Assembly: GCF_003389455.1 (NCBI RefSeq)
Contig: NZ_QUAC01000055.1
Location: 31,165-67,571 of the forward strand
Length of the DNA: 36,407 nt
DNA from: Streptomyces inhibens
Lineage (GTDB): Bacteria > Actinomycetota > Actinomycetes > Streptomycetales > Streptomycetaceae
Direction of reading: 5' to 3'
Of this stretch, positions 14,659 through 23,648 are shown in pieces (the stretch's first letter is position 1; each line of letters starts with the position of its first letter). The notes under the pieces are model-generated. The model saw nothing but the letters and a program-made list of their open reading frames with translations, searched no databases and was not told the origin of the DNA. A program made the translations under genes and the position numbers.

Positions 14659-14835
14659 ATGAGCTTCCGGAATCTTTTCCCCAGGCGCAGGCGCCACGAC
14701 GATGACTGGTACGGCGGGCGCGGAGGGGGTCGCTTCGGCGGGCGCGGTCGCGGTGGTGGTCGCGGACGCGGGCGCGGGCGCTTCGGCGGACGCGGACGCG
14801 GTCGTGGTCGTGGTCGTGGATTCGGCTACTACTGA
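14659..14835 (+). CDS. Glycine-arginine (RGG/RG)-rich microprotein, 58 aa
   Basis: ATG 14659 follows GGGAGG at 5 bp spacing, and the gene has a candidate promoter upstream and a strong terminator downstream, so it is an independent unit. The N-terminus is basic then acidic (MSFRNLFPRRRRHDDDWYGG). The remaining 38 residues are almost only Gly and Arg with three Phe (GRFGGRGRGGGRGRGRGRF...), ending GFGYY. This resembles the RGG/GAR tails of RNA-binding proteins, which contact RNA and promote condensates; here there is no folded domain with it. The charge would favour nucleic-acid or envelope polyanion binding. Function unknown. The opposite strand is also open but lacks such signals. Confidence 0.7.
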   Translation: MSFRNLFPRRRRHDDDWYGGRGGGRFGGRGRGGGRGRGRGRFGGRGRGRGRGRGFGYY

Positions 14836-14854
14836 CCAACGGCCCTGAGTGCGG

Positions 14855-14883
14855 GGCGGGCTCGCGTACACCGCGAGCCCGCC
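14855..14883 (+). terminator. Strong hairpin terminator after the RGG gene
   Basis: GGCGGGCTCGCG (14855-14866) pairs perfectly with CGCGAGCCCGCC (14872-14883) over a 5-base loop, 20 bp after the stop codon. Confidence 0.8.
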
Positions 14884-15107
14884 TCGTCGGTCAGGAGCCC
14901 GTACCGTCTGCACTGCGTCTGATGGCGGTCAACAGCCCAACTCCGGTCAACAGTGCGCACTGCCCGACCTGACGTGGCGACCCTATGCACCTGCACAGCT
15001 CACGCCGGCGCTCAGCACGTACTGAGGCGCCGCCCCAACAAGGCAGGGATCTCCTGTCCGTTGGGCAAGGTTCTTCCTCCGGACATACCTCTGACACGAC
15101 CGGCGAT

Positions 15108-16964
15108 ATGCCCGACAAGGGCGAGGGCCGCGTACACCGGGTCCCGACGGCGGACGCCCCGATCCGCACCAGGCGGGTCAGCGTCAAGGAAGCCTGGCGG
15201 CGCTTCTGGCCGCTGACAAAAGGTGACCGACGCTGGCTGATCCTCATCTTCGTCTGCGCCATCGTGGCCGCACTCGCGGAGACCGTCGCCATCCTTCTCT
15301 TCGCCGAACTCACCGACAACGCCCTGCAGAAGGGGTCGGTCAGCGCTTTTTGGACCCCGGCCGGCCAGTGGCTCGCCGTAGCCGTCGCCGGCGCTGTGGT
15401 CGGATACCTGGGCAGCTCGCTCGCGGCCTGGACCGCCGAACGCTTCGTCATGCGGCTACGGGCCCGCGTCTTCGCCCATCTCCAGACGCTGCCGCCACAC
15501 TTCTTCCAGCGCAATCGCCGCGGTGACCTGGTCGAGCGGATGACGGGCGATGTGGACGCCATCGAACAGCTCGTGGTCTCCGGCCTGGTCCAGGCGGCCA
15601 CGGCCCTGTTCGGCGTCCTCTTCTACGCCGCTGCCGCCCTCTGGCTGCGCTGGGACATGGCGCTCGCCACCTTCGTCCTGGCCCCGCTGTTCTTGATCAC
15701 CACCCGCCGCTTCACGGGCCGTCTCAAAGAGGTGTCCCGCCGGGAACGCGCGGCGGACGGCGCCATCACCTCGGTTGTCGAGGAGGGACTGGTCAACGTC
15801 GTCCTGACCCAGGCCTACAACCGGCAGCACGACGAGGAGGAGCGGCTCCGCCGCGAGGCGAGCAGCCAGCTGAGGGCATCGGTGTCCAGCGCCCGTATCA
15901 ACGAGTTCTACGAGCAGATCGTAGAGGTCCTCGAAACGCTCTGCGTCCTGACGATCATCGGCCTGGGCGTATGGGAGATCGCCGCGGGCCGGATGTCCCT
16001 CGGAGAGCTCCTCGCCTTCGCCGCCTTCATCGGCTACCTCTACCCGCCGATCCGTTCCCTGGGCCAGCTGGGCCTGATGGCCACCGAGGCGACCGCCGGA
16101 GCCGCGCGACTGCTGGAGATCCTCGACGTCCGGCCCGCCGTCACCGACCCGGACCCCTCCGCCGTCGCCACGGCACCGCACCGCGCGGCCGGCGAGGTCG
16201 AAGCACGCCGGGTCACCTTCCGCTACCCCGGCAGCCCCGACGCGGCCCTCCGGGACTTCTCCTTCACCGCGGGCCCCGGGGAGATCCTGGTCGTCACCGG
16301 CCCCAGCGGCGCCGGCAAGTCGACCCTGGCCGCGCTGCTGCTGAGGTTCTACGACCCCGATGCCGGCAGCATCCATCTGGACGGCATCCCCGTGAACCGG
16401 CTGCCGCTCGTCCACCTCCGCCGGAACATCACCCTCCTGCCCCAGGAAACCCTCGTCCTGCACGACACCGTCGAGGAGAACATCGCCTGCGGACGCGACC
16501 ACGCCACCCACAGCGACGTCGTACAGGCCGCACAGGCAGCCGACGCCGACGAGTTCATCGCCGCCCTCCCGGACGGCTACCAGACCGTCATCGCCCCCGG
16601 CACCGCCCGGCTCTCCGGCGGCCAGCTCCAGCGCATCGCGATCGCCCGCGCCATGCTCCGCGACGCCCCCGTACTCATCCTCGACGAGCCCACCACCGGC
16701 CTGGACGCCCTGGCCACCCAGCGCATCATCGCGCCCCTACGCCGCCTCGCCGAAGGCCGCACCACCATCGTGATCACCCACGACCTGGACTTCGCCGCCG
16801 ACGCCGACCACATCCTGGTCCTGGACCAAGGCCGCCTGGTGGAATCAGGCACCCACCCCCAACTCCTCGACCAACACGGCCTGTACGCGACGCTGTTCCA
16901 CGCCCATCCCCCGTCCCGCAACGGCACGTCGCATGCCGCGGTGCGGCCGTCGGGGGGTCGCTGA
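15108..16964 (+). CDS. ABC exporter, fused membrane and ATPase domains
   Basis: A 618-aa half-transporter from ATG 15108; the frame extends upstream to 14985 but without better start signals. The membrane domain (about residues 30-330) has the six helices and long cytoplasmic loops of type I exporters (HLQTLPPHFFQRNRRGDLVE is the typical coupling region). The nucleotide-binding domain has Walker A GPSGAGKST, Q-loop LLPQET, signature LSGGQ, Walker B VLILDEP and H-loop THD. It would act as a homo- or heterodimer exporting a lipid, peptide or drug. No partner gene adjoins. An 18-bp perfect hairpin follows. The ribosome site is weak, so the exact start is uncertain. Confidence 0.9.
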   Translation: MPDKGEGRVHRVPTADAPIRTRRVSVKEAWRRFWPLTKGDRRWLILIFVCAIVAALAETVAILLFAELTDNALQKGSVSAFWTPAGQWLAVAVAGAVVGYLGSSLAAWTAERFVMRLRARVFAHLQTLPPHFFQRNRRGDLVERMTGDVDAIEQLVVSGLVQAATALFGVLFYAAAALWLRWDMALATFVLAPLFLITTRRFTGRLKEVSRRERAADGAITSVVEEGLVNVVLTQAYNRQHDEEERLRREASSQLRASVSSARINEFYEQIVEVLETLCVLTIIGLGVWEIAAGRMSLGELLAFAAFIGYLYPPIRSLGQLGLMATEATAGAARLLEILDVRPAVTDPDPSAVATAPHRAAGEVEARRVTFRYPGSPDAALRDFSFTAGPGEILVVTGPSGAGKSTLAALLLRFYDPDAGSIHLDGIPVNRLPLVHLRRNITLLPQETLVLHDTVEENIACGRDHATHSDVVQAAQAADADEFIAALPDGYQTVIAPGTARLSGGQLQRIAIARAMLRDAPVLILDEPTTGLDALATQRIIAPLRRLAEGRTTIVITHDLDFAADADHILVLDQGRLVESGTHPQLLDQHGLYATLFHAHPPSRNGTSHAAVRPSGGR

Positions 16965-17029
16965 CGACAGAGGAGCCCCGGAGCCCTCGGGGGCATACGG
17001 GGCCCGGGCGCACCCGGGGAGCCACGGTC

Positions 17030-17068
17030 CGGAGCGCACCCATGCAGCCACTGCATGGGTGCGCTCCG
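17030..17068. terminator. Perfect 18-bp stem hairpin
   Basis: CGGAGCGCACCCATGCAG pairs exactly with CTGCATGGGTGCGCTCCG around the 3-base loop CCA, 65 bp after the ABC exporter stop. There is no U-tract, which is usual here. Confidence 0.85.
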
Positions 17069-17160
17069 TGACGCCACGAGTACTCACCACACAAGGCGCC
17101 AAAACGAGCGAGGCTCGCTCCCCGGCCCCACCATGGTGATGTGATGAACCAGGAGCGCGC

Positions 17161-18813
17161 GTGACAAAGCCCCACACAGCCGGAGGTGACAGCACCGCCG
17201 GAGCCCGCCACCTCCGCAGAGCGGTCGGGTTCTGGGGCCTGATGTTCATCTCGCTCGGGTCGATCATCGGCTCGGGCTGGCTGCTGGGGGCGCTCACCAC
17301 CGCCGTCATCGCCGGTCCCGCGTCACTGGTCTCCTGGGTGCTCGCCTCGGCGATGCTGGCGGTGCTCGCGCTGGCCCATGCCGAGCTGGGTGCCACATAT
17401 CCGGTCGCGGGCGGCACCGCACGGTTCCCGTTCTTCGCCTTCGGTCCGCTGGTCGGCTTCACCGCGGGCTGGATGTCCTGGCTGCGGTCGGTCCTGATCT
17501 CGCCGATCGAGGTGGAGGCCACCCTCTCCTACCTGGACCGCATCGGCTGGATCCACGACCGGGTCCACATGCTGCACGCCAACGGCACCCTCACCGCCGC
17601 GGGCCTGGTGATCGGGACCGGCTTCATGCTGCTCTTCACCCTCATCAACGTCCTCGGAGTGCAGCTGCTGTCCTCCACCAACTCGGTCACCGCCGTCATC
17701 AAGACAGCCGTACCCCTGCTGACCGTGGTGGTCCTGATGACGCTGGCGTTCCACGGTGGGAACTTCACCGCCGGCGGCGGCTTCGCCCCGAACGGGGCGC
17801 ACGGCGTCTTCGCGGCGCTGCCCGCCGGTGTGGTGTTCGCGCTGCTCGGCTTCGAGCAGGCGATCCAGCTGGCCGGTGAGGCCCGCGATCCGCAGCGTGA
17901 CGTCTCGCGGGCGGTGATCGTGGCCATGGCGATCGGCACCGTGCTCTACCTCCTGCTCCAGGCCGCCTTCATCGCCGCCCTGGACCCCGCGGCCCTGGCC
18001 CACGGCTGGGCCCATCCCGTAGGAGAGGGCAATTTCGGTCCGTACGCCACTCTCGCCACCGTCGTCGGGGCCAGTTGGCTGGCCACCATCCTCTACGTCG
18101 ACGCGGTGATCTCCCCTGCCGGCACCGGCCTGGTCTACATGGCCGGCGCCGCCCGCCTGTCGTACGCCATGGGGCGCGAGCGCGTCCTGCCCAGACCCCT
18201 CGCCCGGATCGGCCGCCGCCGCGTACCGGTCGTCTCGATCCTCCTGGCCTTCGTGGTCGGCGAGCTCGCCTTCCTGCCGTTCCCCAGCTGGCAGGCGCTG
18301 GTGGGCCTGGTCACCTCGGCGGCCGCGGTCATGTACGCCTTCGCACCGGTGGCACTGCACGCCCTCCGGGTCCGCGACGGCGGCCGGCCGCGCCCCTACC
18401 GGCTGCCCGCCTGGTCGGTACTGGCCCCCGCGGGATTCGTCTTCGCCAATTTGATCTTCTACTGGTCCGGCTACGAGGCCGACTGGAAGCTCGGCATCGC
18501 CGCCCTGCTCGGCTTCGCCGTCCTGGCGCTGACCCGACGCGGAATCCCCGCCGCCGAACGCAGCGGGCTGCGCTGGAGATCGTCCGCCTGGGTGCTGCCC
18601 TGGCTGGGCGGCATGGTCCTCATCGCCCACTTCGGCCGGTACGGCGGCACCGGCGCCCTCCCCAACTGGTGGGACCTGGCGATCGTCATCGCCCTCAGCC
18701 TCGCCGTGCACTACACCGCCGTACGGCTCGCGATCCCCCCGGACGCGGTGAACGCAGCCGTACAACACGAGGAAGCCGGCGAATCCGTCCCCCAACAGCC
18801 ACCACCCACCTGA
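17161..18813 (+). CDS. APC-family amino acid/polyamine permease
   Basis: A 550-aa protein with about 12-13 hydrophobic helices. The first helix has the unwound glycine motif of the APC fold (GLMFISLGSIIGSGWLLG), and helix 6 has GVVFALLGFEQAIQLAGEARDP, where the Glu and the following charged residues are conserved in amino-acid transporters. It would import or exchange an amino acid or amine with H+. GTG 17161 is preceded by AGGAG. It stands alone between the hairpin at 17030 and a convergent short gene. Substrate unknown. Confidence 0.92.
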   Translation: MTKPHTAGGDSTAGARHLRRAVGFWGLMFISLGSIIGSGWLLGALTTAVIAGPASLVSWVLASAMLAVLALAHAELGATYPVAGGTARFPFFAFGPLVGFTAGWMSWLRSVLISPIEVEATLSYLDRIGWIHDRVHMLHANGTLTAAGLVIGTGFMLLFTLINVLGVQLLSSTNSVTAVIKTAVPLLTVVVLMTLAFHGGNFTAGGGFAPNGAHGVFAALPAGVVFALLGFEQAIQLAGEARDPQRDVSRAVIVAMAIGTVLYLLLQAAFIAALDPAALAHGWAHPVGEGNFGPYATLATVVGASWLATILYVDAVISPAGTGLVYMAGAARLSYAMGRERVLPRPLARIGRRRVPVVSILLAFVVGELAFLPFPSWQALVGLVTSAAAVMYAFAPVALHALRVRDGGRPRPYRLPAWSVLAPAGFVFANLIFYWSGYEADWKLGIAALLGFAVLALTRRGIPAAERSGLRWRSSAWVLPWLGGMVLIAHFGRYGGTGALPNWWDLAIVIALSLAVHYTAVRLAIPPDAVNAAVQHEEAGESVPQQPPPT

Positions 18814-18849
18814 CACCGCCGCCGCCCAGACCCTCGGCCGGACAGGCCC

Positions 18850-19092
18850 TCAGCGGCCGCAGCCCGGCATGGGAGCGTCGAGGAATTCCCGGGTCTGCGG
18901 CCCCACTTGACCGTCGTGCGTGAGGCCGCTGCATTTTTGGACGGCGCGTACGGCGGTCTCCGTGCCGGTGCCGAATTTCCCGTCGATGGCCGGCGCGTTG
19001 TCGTAGGTGTGGTTGAGCAGGCCGGGTCGCACCGGCCGGCAAGTGATCACCGCGATGAGAGCCCCGACCGGCGAATCGGTCGCGGACCACAT
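18850..19092 (-). CDS. Short peptidoglycan-binding domain protein, possibly truncated
   Basis: 80 aa from ATG 19092. Residues ~35-75 (DGKFGTGTETAVRAVQKCSG followed by LTHDGQVGPQTREFL) are a PG_binding_1 repeat: D-G-x-F-G-x-x-T-x-x-A-V-x-x-x-Q and D-G-x-V-G-x-x-T. Cysteines at C-R-P and in the tail PGCGR could form a disulphide, typical of secreted actinobacterial versions. The N-terminus lacks a convincing signal peptide, and the first half of the domain appears compressed (CRPVRPGLLNHTYDN), so the gene may be a decayed 3' part of a longer secreted protein. It is convergent with the APC permease. Confidence 0.55.
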   Translation of the reverse strand: MWSATDSPVGALIAVITCRPVRPGLLNHTYDNAPAIDGKFGTGTETAVRAVQKCSGLTHDGQVGPQTREFLDAPMPGCGR

Positions 19093-19227
19093 CTGCCGTC
19101 CTGGGCAGAGAATGCGACGAGGGCCCGAACCGTGGGTCGGGTGACTCGCTCACGCCTTCCGGAGCCCGGGGGGGATCAGAGGCGCGGCCTGCATGGTGGC
19201 GACGCCGCATCTACGCCGACCTACGGG

Positions 19228-22176
19228 CTAGCAGTCTTTGCACTCTTTGAGGCCCGCGATCGCCAGCGCGCGCTCCTCAGGATGCTCATCGGCTCCGGGC
19301 AGGGCGAGCGCGGTCCGGAACTGCTCTCGTGCCTCGGCGACGCGGCCTGCCGCGGAGTAGGTGCGGCCCAGCCGGTAACGGATGTCCATCTCCAGCCGGT
19401 CGCAGTTGGGTTCAGTGAGTGGGGACAGCGTCCGGTGCTGGGAGAGAGCCTGGTGGTGGAGGGCCGCCGCGGCGCTCAGGTTTCCCTCTCCATGCTCTGC
19501 CGCGCCCAGCCGGGTCAGGACGATCGCGTGCATGAGGACGTCCCCGACCCGCTGAGCCAGGTCCGCCGCGTGGCGGTAAAGGATCTTGGCCTCACCGTAC
19601 TGGCCGAGGTCGAGGTGGACGCCGGCGGCGTTGCCCAAGGCCATGCTGATCATGCGAGGTCTGCCGTTCGTCTCGGCGTGGGCGCGGGCGGCGGCGAAGC
19701 AGGCCAGCGCCTCCTCGCATCGCCTCTGGCTGTGGTGGACGGCGCCGAGTACGCACAGCCCCATCGCGGCGAGCCAGTGGTCGTCGAGCCGCTGAGCCAG
19801 CTCAACTGCCTCGGTGAGACAGGGAATTGCCCGCTCGGCCCGGCCCGAATTCAGGTCGGCGGCCCCCAGCCCGGCCAGGGCCCGCGCCTCTTCGCGCCGG
19901 TCCGCGCGGTGGCGGCTGAGGTGAAGCGCCTCGGTGAACCAGGCGTGCCCTTGGAGGATGCGGCCCTGATAGATGTCGGTGATGCCCATGCAGTTCCGCA
20001 GTGCGGGGGCCATCCGCCGGTCGGTGGCCTCGTCCGCGTGCGCGAGCGCGATCTCCAGGGCTGTTCGGCACTCGTGGTAACGGCCCCGGCGTACGAAGTA
20101 GTCGCTCAGGGCCTCGGCGATCCAGCACGCGTAGTCGGCCTCGCCGAGCGCTACGGCGTGCCCGACGACGTCGACGAGCTCTCCGCTCGCCGCGTCCAGC
20201 CAGCCGCCGGCGTCCTTCCAGTCCGCGAACGGCGCTCCGGCGGGTTGCGGCCCGGTGGGGAAACCGCCCTCGCCCCAGTCGCTGGTGATCCGGCCCGCGT
20301 CCAGATAGAGGCGGAGTACGGCTGTACGGGCCGCGCCGGCTTCGGCGGGTGCGGCTTCCGCGAGCCGCCGCGCGTGCACCCGAACCAGGTCGTGCAAGCG
20401 GTAGCGGCCCGGACGAGTCTGCTGCAGCAGACTCGCGTCGACCAGGCTTTCCAGGGTCTGCTCGGCGTCGCGGGACGAGCAACCCAGCATGGCCGCTGAT
20501 GTCAGCGGGTCGAACTCGACCGTCGGCGACAGGCCCAGGGTACGGAATCCGCGCTGCTGCGCCGGCGCGAGCTGGTCGTACGACAGCCGGAAGGTCGCCT
20601 CCACGCTGCGATCCCCGGCACTCAGCTCGCCGAGGCGGCGCTCGTCGCCCGCCATCCGGTCCACCAGGTACGCCAGCGTCCAGGCAGGGCGGGTCTGCAG
20701 CCGTGCCCCGGCGATGCGCAGCGCCAGCGGCAGCCCGTCGCACAGCCGGACCAGCTCACGCGTCGCCTCCGGCTCCCGGTCCGCGCGCTCCTCCCCGACG
20801 ATGTGCCTGAGCAGGGACAGCCCATCGCCCGTCTCCAGGGGCTCCAGGGTGACTCGTCGATCGGTGTCCAGTCCGGCCAGCCGCCGCCGGCCGGCCACCA
20901 TCACCATGCTGCCCGGCCCGGCGGGCACCAGCGGCCGTATCTGTTGCGCGCTCAGCACATCGTCGAGCACGAGGAGCAGCCGCAGCGAGCTGGTCGCGGC
21001 CCGCCAGGCCGCGGTGAGTTCGTCGAGGTCGTCAGGCACCTCGCTGTCGGCTGCGCCGACCGACCGCAGCAACCGCCGCAGCACTCGCTGCGGCGGTTGC
21101 CTCTGCCCGCCCGTGCTGTGCGCGCGCAGGTCCACGAACAGGCAGCCGTCCGGGTAGTGGACGCGCAGCGCACCGGCCGCGTGGACGACGAGCGCGGTCT
21201 TGCCGACGCCGGCAGTGCCGTCCACCGCCACGATGGACACGGATTCGGGCGGCGAGGACGCGGTCAGCAGCGCCAGTTCGCGCTCCCGCCCGATGAGGCG
21301 GCCGGTGTCGCCCGGCAGTTCGTTGACCGCGCGGCGGGGCCGGGGCCGGTCCGGCGGAGCGGCAGAGCGCGCCACCGCCGGACCGAGGAGCTGCTCGTCA
21401 TCCCGGCGCAGCACCGCCTGGTGCACCCGGCGGAGTTGCTCGCCGGGATCGACCCCGAGCTGGTCGCGCAGCCGCTCGCGCATGTCCTCATAGGCGCTCA
21501 GCGCGGCCACCTGGCGTCCGCTGCCGTACAGGGCGCGCATCCGCAGCGCTGTCAGCGACTCGTCGTACGGATCGGACTCGGGCAGAGCGGACACAGCGGC
21601 GAGGTCGTCCAGGGCGTCGGCGGACCGGCCGAGAAGAACCAGGCACTCAAGCCTCTCCTGCTGAAGCGTGCGCTGCCGCTGCGACAGCCGCTGCCGCTCG
21701 CCCTGCGCGAACGGCCCCGGCAGCCCGGCCAGGGGCTCGCCCCGAAACAGGGTGAGCGCCTCGGTGAACCGGTCCATTGCGGTGGCCAGGTCACCGGATG
21801 CCCTCGCGCGCTGCGCCTCACCGACCCGCTCGGCCAGCTCCGTCACATCGAGCCGCACTCCGTCGCTGACGAAGCTGTATCCGCCCCGGCCACTGCGGAT
21901 CACCGACCCTGTCCGTCCGGCGCCCTCCGCGTCGAGCGCCTTCCGCAGCGGGTAGACGTAGCTCGGCAGTACCCGGCGACCGGACCTCGGCGGCTGTGCA
22001 CCCCACACGCCGACGAGCAGCTGCTCCTGGCTGACCAGCGGGCCCGGACGCAGCATCAGCGAGGCCAGCACCGCCTGCCGCCGAACCGGCCCCAGGTCCA
22101 GCGGCGTCCCGTCACGCCAGGCCCGCACCGGCCCGAGCACCGCGATCCGAAGCCGCTGATGAGATCCCCCGTCCAT
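19228..22176 (-). CDS. AfsR-like SARP regulator with NB-ARC and TPR domains
   Basis: About 982 aa. Residues ~5-95 form the OmpR-type SARP DNA-binding domain (LRIAVLGPVRAWRDGTPLDL...RRQAVLASLML). It is followed by the bacterial transcriptional activation domain (~100-250) and an NB-ARC ATPase with Walker A DGTAGVGKTALVV, Walker B LLLVLDDV and GLPLALRIAG. Helical tetratricopeptide repeats run to the C-terminus. This is the AfsR architecture, used to integrate signals and activate secondary-metabolite genes. ATG 22176 has GGAGG at 7 bp; an upstream ATG at 22203 is the alternative. It is divergent from the esterase at 22416. No biosynthetic cluster is visible here, so the target is unknown. Confidence 0.92.
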   Translation of the reverse strand: MDGGSHQRLRIAVLGPVRAWRDGTPLDLGPVRRQAVLASLMLRPGPLVSQEQLLVGVWGAQPPRSGRRVLPSYVYPLRKALDAEGAGRTGSVIRSGRGGYSFVSDGVRLDVTELAERVGEAQRARASGDLATAMDRFTEALTLFRGEPLAGLPGPFAQGERQRLSQRQRTLQQERLECLVLLGRSADALDDLAAVSALPESDPYDESLTALRMRALYGSGRQVAALSAYEDMRERLRDQLGVDPGEQLRRVHQAVLRRDDEQLLGPAVARSAAPPDRPRPRRAVNELPGDTGRLIGRERELALLTASSPPESVSIVAVDGTAGVGKTALVVHAAGALRVHYPDGCLFVDLRAHSTGGQRQPPQRVLRRLLRSVGAADSEVPDDLDELTAAWRAATSSLRLLLVLDDVLSAQQIRPLVPAGPGSMVMVAGRRRLAGLDTDRRVTLEPLETGDGLSLLRHIVGEERADREPEATRELVRLCDGLPLALRIAGARLQTRPAWTLAYLVDRMAGDERRLGELSAGDRSVEATFRLSYDQLAPAQQRGFRTLGLSPTVEFDPLTSAAMLGCSSRDAEQTLESLVDASLLQQTRPGRYRLHDLVRVHARRLAEAAPAEAGAARTAVLRLYLDAGRITSDWGEGGFPTGPQPAGAPFADWKDAGGWLDAASGELVDVVGHAVALGEADYACWIAEALSDYFVRRGRYHECRTALEIALAHADEATDRRMAPALRNCMGITDIYQGRILQGHAWFTEALHLSRHRADRREEARALAGLGAADLNSGRAERAIPCLTEAVELAQRLDDHWLAAMGLCVLGAVHHSQRRCEEALACFAAARAHAETNGRPRMISMALGNAAGVHLDLGQYGEAKILYRHAADLAQRVGDVLMHAIVLTRLGAAEHGEGNLSAAAALHHQALSQHRTLSPLTEPNCDRLEMDIRYRLGRTYSAAGRVAEAREQFRTALALPGADEHPEERALAIAGLKECKDC

Positions 22177-22208
22177 CCCGAAGCCTCCGCTCCCCCGCAT
22201 CATCGAGA

Positions 22209-22226
22209 TTTCATCGGCATTTCAGC
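22209..22226. promoter_or_regulatory. Two TTTCA direct repeats 11 bp apart, possible SARP site
   Basis: TTTCATCGGCATTTCAGCG places two TTTCA units exactly 11 bp apart, one helical turn, in the gap between the AfsR-like gene and the esterase. SARP proteins bind direct repeats with 11-bp spacing. Only two units are seen, and no -10 box at fixed distance was established. Confidence 0.3.
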
Positions 22227-22415
22227 GCCTCCCGCAAGGGTTGGCAAGTCACCACCGAGAACCGCTGGGAAGCAAGGGAACGGCGAGAGAGGGAAGGCAC
22301 CGGGCGCGGGCTCGGCCGGCTCCACGGCACCCGCCACGGGGGAACTCACCATGACGTACCCGAGTGTTCCGCAGCAAGCGAACCGTTCGTGCAACTTCCC
22401 GACCAGGAGGTCATA

Positions 22416-23420
22416 TTGAGCGAGCACCTCTCCACCCGCAGGAGTGTCCTGAAGGCCGTCGGCGGAATCTCCGCGGCGATGGCTCTTGGCGGCGCGGGCG
22501 TCCTTGCGACGGCGTCGCCGGCCAGTGCAGCCAGTGCGGCCGACGACGGCTTCGGGCTGACCATCAAGGACCGCAACGAGGCCGACCCCCGCATGTGGTA
22601 CTACCGGTTCGCGACCGACGCGATCGAATGGGACCCCGCCGTCAACGTCCTGCTCCCTGACGACTACCACACCAGCGGACGCACCTACCCTGTCCTCTAC
22701 CTGTTCCACGGCGGCGGTACCGACCAGGACTTCATGACCTGGGACCGGCTGCCGGAGGGCGGCATCCGCGCCTGGACCGCCGGCAAGCCGATCATCGTCG
22801 TGATGCCCGACGGCGGACACGCGGGCTGGTACTCCAACCCGGTCAACTCCAATACCGGCCCCCGGGACTGGGAGACCTTCCATATCGACCAGTTGCTCCG
22901 GTGGATCGACGCGAACTTCCGGACGTACGCCGAGTACGACGGCCGCGCCGTCGGCGGGTTCTCGATGGGCGGCTTCGGCGCGCTGAAGTACGCAGCCAAG
23001 TACTACGGCCACTTCGCCTCGGTGAGCGCCCACTCCGGCCCGCCCAGCCTGCGCCGCGACCTCAGCGCGGTCGCCCATTGGGCCAACGTGTCCTCCGCGG
23101 CCCTGGACCTGGGCGGCGGCACGATCTACGGCGAGCCGTTCGACGAGGCCAGGGTCAGCGCCGACAACCCCATGGAGCACATCGAGAGCTACCGCAACAA
23201 GCGGGTCTTCATGGTCGCCGGCACCAGTCCCACCCCGGTCGACCCGTTCGACCTGCTCAACGAGACCGAGGTGCTCGCCGGCCAGCGGGAGTTCCGAGCC
23301 GGCCTCGACCAAGCCGGCATCCCGCACGAGTGGCACGAGGAGCCCGGCGGACACTTCATCCGCCCCGAGATGGCCATCCGCGACCTCGACGGCATCATCG
23401 CCCGACTCCGTCAGGCGTAG
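22416..23420 (+). CDS. Tat-exported alpha/beta-hydrolase esterase (antigen 85/esterase D type)
   Basis: 334 aa from TTG 22416, chosen because AGGAGG lies 5 bp upstream; GTG 22389 in the same frame has no such site. The N-terminus has a twin-arginine signal (STRRSVLKAVGG), a hydrophobic stretch and an AxA cleavage region (ASPASAASA). The hydrolase core has the oxyanion loop LFHGGGTDQDF, nucleophile elbow GFSMGG (Ser about 183), and a C-terminal HFIRPEM/GGH segment that likely supplies the histidine. It is probably a folded, secreted esterase or acyltransferase. A strong terminator follows 119 bp downstream. The divergent AfsR-like regulator may control it. Confidence 0.9.
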   Translation: MSEHLSTRRSVLKAVGGISAAMALGGAGVLATASPASAASAADDGFGLTIKDRNEADPRMWYYRFATDAIEWDPAVNVLLPDDYHTSGRTYPVLYLFHGGGTDQDFMTWDRLPEGGIRAWTAGKPIIVVMPDGGHAGWYSNPVNSNTGPRDWETFHIDQLLRWIDANFRTYAEYDGRAVGGFSMGGFGALKYAAKYYGHFASVSAHSGPPSLRRDLSAVAHWANVSSAALDLGGGTIYGEPFDEARVSADNPMEHIESYRNKRVFMVAGTSPTPVDPFDLLNETEVLAGQREFRAGLDQAGIPHEWHEEPGGHFIRPEMAIRDLDGIIARLRQA

Positions 23421-23538
23421 AGCCGGCCACGCACAGACGCATGGCCACGCCCTCCGGGGCGGGCAGACGGACGAGAGCGGGGGTGCCCCCGACAGCGCCG
23501 GCAGCAGCCCACTCGGCATCGACCGAGACGGAACACGA

Positions 23539-23574
23539 CGAAGGCCCCGGCCGGTTTCCCGGTCGGGGCCTTCG
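23539..23574. terminator. Strong hairpin terminator downstream of the esterase
   Basis: AAGGCCCCGGCCGG pairs with CCGGTCGGGGCCTT (one G-U) around TTTC. It lies between the esterase and the tRNA-Ser half and may also have served the original tRNA. Confidence 0.85.
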
Positions 23575-23594
23575 TTCAGCCCGGTGAGGCTGGG

Positions 23595-23648
23595 CGGAGG
23601 ATACGAGATTCGAACTCGTGAGGGGTTGCCCCCCAACACGCTTTCCAA
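23595..23648 (-). other. 3' half of tRNA-Ser(GGA), attachment-site scar
   Basis: Read on the minus strand, this begins at the anticodon (TTGGAAAGCGT), continues through the long variable arm (GTTGGGGGGCAACCCCTC) and T-arm (GAGTTCGAATCTC), and ends with the acceptor strand ATCCTCCG. The 5' half is absent: sequence leaves the tRNA at 23649. Loss of exactly the part 5' of the anticodon loop is what integrases leave at the far end of an element inserted in a tRNA gene. Confidence 0.8.

Noticed and set aside
14500..14913. Minus-strand Thr/Ala-rich ORF opposite the RGG gene
   Set aside because: It lacks promoter, ribosome site and terminator signals, all of which the plus-strand RGG gene has; it would also cross the terminator hairpin.
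15456..18816. Long minus-strand ORFs opposite the ABC exporter and the APC permease (351 and 497 aa)
   Set aside because: Gly/Asp/Gln/Arg-rich translations without motifs, opposite genes with complete catalytic or membrane signatures.
18907..22419. Plus-strand ORFs of 530 and 538 aa
   Set aside because: They lie opposite the AfsR-like gene and have no coding features; GC-bias shadows.
23595..23648. Functional tRNA-Ser gene
   Set aside because: Only the part 3' of the anticodon loop is present; the D-arm and 5' acceptor strand are missing.
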